Source: CAZVPZ01 sp964629245
Lineage (GTDB): Archaea > Nanohalarchaeota > Nanosalinia > Nanosalinales > Nanosalinaceae
DNA length: 7,081 nucleotides
Assembly: GCA_964629245.1 (NCBI GenBank)
Contig: CAZVPZ010000034.1
Span: forward strand, 1-7,081
Reading direction: 5' to 3'
Numbering within the stretch: position 1 is the first letter of the stretch; each line of letters starts with the position of its first letter. The position numbers and the translations under genes were made by a program. Under the pieces are notes generated by a model. It saw nothing but the letters and a program-made list of their open reading frames with translations. It was not told where the DNA came from and did no database searches. Positions 5,348-7,081 of this stretch are shown here, in pieces.

Positions 5348-6532
5348 TCAGAAATCGCCTTCCCTACCGGTGAACGCAAGCCAGAAGATAACCGCCGCGA
5401 CCCCTGCCGCGGCGAGGAAGGAGGCGTTGATACTCCAGATGGAGGCGATCGTACCGGCCATGATGGGTCCGATGGTCTGCCCGGCGTGCTTGAAGAACTC
5501 AAGGAAACCAGTGAGTTCGCTCTCTATATCATCAGGCGCGCGGTGGTCGAAGACCGCATGTGCCGCGGGAGACATCCCGGAGGAGAACAGCCGGGCGACG
5601 AAGAAGAGTACGCCAACGACGATAAGTTCTGAGACAAAGCTCAGCGCCACCATCACGGGAGTTAAAAGGCCGGCGAGCACCGACAGCGTCTTCAGCTTGC
5701 CCGCCCTGTCGGCGAAATCGCCGAATACGAACTGGAACGCTTTCGGCAGTGCTGCGGCACCGAATATCATCCCCATCAGCTCGAAGTCGCCGGGAGCGAT
5801 GTCGTTGAGCAGGAGGGGCAGTGCGAGCCAGTAGAACGAGAATATTATCGAGTGCAGGAAGATGAGTGCGAACGGGAACCTCATCGCCTCCCAGTTATCC
5901 CTTATGTGGTGCCAGTCGTCGAAGTATGTCTTCCTGTGGAAAAGCGTCTCCACGGAATCTAACAACCCTCTCTTCCTCTTTATGCCGATGTAGCTGTAGA
6001 ACACCGCGACAGCGAGGGCCGCGGTAAGCACCCAGAGCTTGAACGTGATGGGAAACCCCCGGGAGGCAATAAGGTAGCCACCTATCACCGGGCCGACGAT
6101 TATCGCTAGGTTGACGCCGAGCAGGAAGACAGATATGGACTCAGACTCCACGTCCTCGTCCGCACTCCGCAGCGACACGCTCCAGCCGCCGTTCCAGATA
6201 AGGACCTTGGCGAAGCCCTCGGACGCCTTACCCAGGACTATCAGGAATGGCACTGTCGAGGCGTAGAGCACCGGAGGGAAGATCTGGGATATCAGTCCCA
6301 GGAATATCACGATTTTCTCTCCGGACCGCTGTATCAGGTTGCCGGTGGGTATGTCTAGCAGCAGGGGTATAGCAGCAGGTAGAGAGGTTATGACACCTAT
6401 GAGGAACACGCTGGCTATATGTTGCTCAAAATATATGGGCAGGAACTGCCATACGGTACTGCGTCCCAGCCAGGCCAGCAGGAAAACCACTGAAAGGTAT
6501 TTGGCTATCCGAGGAACCCTGTCGAACTCCAT
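5348..6532 (-). CDS. Major Facilitator Superfamily transporter
   Basis: The 394-residue product has the length and hydrophobic pattern of a 12-helix MFS carrier in the cytoplasmic membrane. The loop between helices 2 and 3 carries a motif A variant (60-76: DIPTGNLIQRSGEKIVI). The equivalent loop of the second half reads GDFADRAGKLK (271-281), closer to consensus. A motif-C-like GPVIGG lies at 147-152. A charged central loop (about 185-218, KRKRGLLDS onward) separates the two six-helix halves. These features fit a proton-coupled exporter of the drug-efflux kind, but the substrate cannot be read from the sequence. The ATG at 6532 is 9 nt after the stop of the upstream small gene, with only a weak SD-like GGTAG, so the gene is the last of a three-gene operon. 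Its stop abuts the stop of the convergent phosphoesterase gene with no base between them. Confidence 0.93.
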   Translation of the reverse strand: MEFDRVPRIAKYLSVVFLLAWLGRSTVWQFLPIYFEQHIASVFLIGVITSLPAAIPLLLDIPTGNLIQRSGEKIVIFLGLISQIFPPVLYASTVPFLIVLGKASEGFAKVLIWNGGWSVSLRSADEDVESESISVFLLGVNLAIIVGPVIGGYLIASRGFPITFKLWVLTAALAVAVFYSYIGIKRKRGLLDSVETLFHRKTYFDDWHHIRDNWEAMRFPFALIFLHSIIFSFYWLALPLLLNDIAPGDFELMGMIFGAAALPKAFQFVFGDFADRAGKLKTLSVLAGLLTPVMVALSFVSELIVVGVLFFVARLFSSGMSPAAHAVFDHRAPDDIESELTGFLEFFKHAGQTIGPIMAGTIASIWSINASFLAAAGVAAVIFWLAFTGREGDF

Positions 6533-6541
6533 CTCTACCGC

Positions 6542-6772
6542 TCAATAGGTCACGTAGTTGCTGTCCCGTCGTTCCTCTTTTTCCTTCTCTTTATCGCGCT
6601 GCTTCTGCTTCTCTATGAACTCCTTCTTCGCCTTCTCCTTTATCTCGTCGAAGCGCTCCTCGGCCTCGTTCCGTTCGGTGCCTGCCTCCTCTTTCTTCAG
6701 TTTCTCATACCGGTCACTCGAAGAGTCCTGGGACCCAGAACTCTCTGCGGCGTCTAGAAACTCATTCGTCAT
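6542..6772 (-). CDS. Small highly charged hypothetical protein (76 aa)
   Basis: The 76-residue product begins MTNEFLDAAES. After a Ser-rich N-terminal segment (about 10-19) it is almost entirely charged: E, K, R and D from residue 20 to 70, with the pattern of one long helix or coiled coil (FDEIKEKAKKEFIEKQKQ). It has no Cys, no hydrophobic segment and no family I recognise. ATG 6772 is chosen because AGGTGA lies 5 nt before it; a longer version from a TTG at 6796 would add eight residues and place the SD inside the gene. It overlaps the upstream gene by 11 nt and the transporter gene follows after 9 nt, so the three are one operon. The tight coupling and the codon pattern matching its neighbours make it a real gene rather than chance. 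A cytoplasmic partner of the membrane protein or transporter is possible but unproven. Confidence 0.75.
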   Translation of the reverse strand: MTNEFLDAAESSGSQDSSSDRYEKLKKEEAGTERNEAEERFDEIKEKAKKEFIEKQKQRDKEKEKEERRDSNYVTY

Positions 6773-7004
6773 CTTCTTCACCTTTCTTTTTTCCAACGCC
6801 CACCATCGGCAGGTAGCGGGCGTAAGACATTATCTTGGCGATGTTCTCGGTGGTGTTCTCCACCGTCCGGGCGGATTTCTGGGCGGATGAGACCACGCTG
6901 TCGATGTTCCTGAGGATGACGACTATGTACGCCAGGACCGCCAGCAGCAGTATCTTCCACACCACATCAAGCGCCAGGTTGAGAGTTACAAGGTCAACAG
7001 CCAT
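6762..7004 (-). CDS. Small single-helix membrane protein (80 aa)
   Basis: The 80-residue product has one hydrophobic helix at about 11-31 (LDVVWKILLLAVLAYIVVIL). An amphipathic region follows (32-60, NIDSVVSSAQKSARTVENTTENIAKIM), then a charged tail (KKKGEEDDE). This layout, a membrane anchor followed by a polar helix with regular V/I/A spacing, recalls small DUF948-like proteins, but the resemblance is only general. With few charges before the helix, topology is unclear; the basic-acidic tail would be cytoplasmic if the short N-terminus is outside. It is the first gene of the minus-strand operon. Its ATG has no SD and stands 27 bp after a TATA box, so a leaderless mRNA is likely. It overlaps the next gene by 11 nt. 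Function is unknown. Confidence 0.78.
   Translation of the reverse strand: MAVDLVTLNLALDVVWKILLLAVLAYIVVILRNIDSVVSSAQKSARTVENTTENIAKIMSYARYLPMVGVGKKKGEEDDE
6778..6783 (-). promoter_or_regulatory. Shine-Dalgarno AGGTGA that decides the start of the 76-aa gene
   Basis: On the minus strand AGGTGA lies 5 nt before the ATG at 6772, inside the end of the upstream gene. It favours that ATG over the TTG at 6796. Confidence 0.7.
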
Positions 7005-7081
7005 AACCGACTATTGCCGCTCGCGCATTTTATAGTTGGCGGTTAAGAAACCATTAAAAGCATCTCGTGGCAATTTTTAGG
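7005..7081. other. Intergenic promoter region, possibly divergent
   Basis: Besides the minus-strand TATA box, this 77-base stretch has further A/T-rich patches on the plus strand (ATTAAAAG at 7053-7060 and AATTTTTAG at 7072-7080) in otherwise GC-rich DNA. The first could serve a rightward gene starting just beyond the window. No open reading frame or RNA gene is visible here. Confidence 0.3.
7028..7034 (-). promoter_or_regulatory. TATA box of the minus-strand operon
   Basis: The minus strand reads TATAAAA, centred 27 bp upstream of the ATG at 7004. It is the cleanest archaeal TATA box in the window. With no SD before that ATG, transcription probably starts at or within a few bases of the start codon. 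Confidence 0.65.

Noticed and set aside
5370..5834. A 154-codon plus-strand frame opposite the MFS gene
   Set aside because: It is antisense to a transporter with clear MFS motifs and reads as Ser/Ala/Pro-rich sequence without features.
6773..6796. TTG start adding eight residues to the 76-aa charged protein
   Set aside because: A perfect AGGTGA lies 5 nt before the ATG at 6772, whereas the TTG has no SD.

Overview
The window looks archaeal. Several starts carry an AGGTGA-type Shine-Dalgarno (SD) sequence. Three other starts lack one and instead have an A/T-rich TATA-like box centred about 24-27 bp upstream, the geometry of leaderless archaeal transcripts. One gene belongs to the SbcD/Mre11-related phosphoesterases best known from archaea, and ATA (Ile) and AGG (Arg) codons are frequent. 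GC content is moderate to high, and some proteins are very acidic; the phosphoesterase has about 50 D+E against 19 K+R in 245 residues. A moderately halophilic archaeon, possibly a DPANN or nanohaloarchaeal type, would fit, but the sequence alone does not settle the lineage.

Positions 1-4585 (plus strand) hold a five-gene cell-envelope cluster of the MoxR/von Willebrand factor A (vWA) kind. It begins with the 3' part of a membrane protein with a vWA domain inside a glutamine-amidotransferase-like fold. A membrane-anchored coiled-coil protein follows (ATGA overlap), then a three-helix membrane protein with a long acidic tail (GTG start, 1-nt gap). After a 32-nt gap with a TATA-like box and a perfect 18-bp palindrome come a MoxR-family AAA+ ATPase and a soluble DUF58/vWA protein. 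By analogy with characterised MoxR-vWA pairs, the ATPase and DUF58 protein probably act together on an envelope or membrane-protein client; the three upstream proteins are candidate partners.

Positions 4610-5347 encode a metallophosphoesterase with all its metal-site motifs and its own TATA-like element. It meets the next gene tail to tail with no base between the stop codons.

Positions 5348-7004 (minus strand) are a compact three-gene operon: a small one-helix membrane protein, a small highly charged protein, and a 12-helix-type Major Facilitator transporter. A clear TATA box lies 27 bp upstream of the first ATG. The last 77 bases (7005-7081) are a promoter region and may be divergent. I saw no RNA genes, mobile elements or CRISPR arrays.
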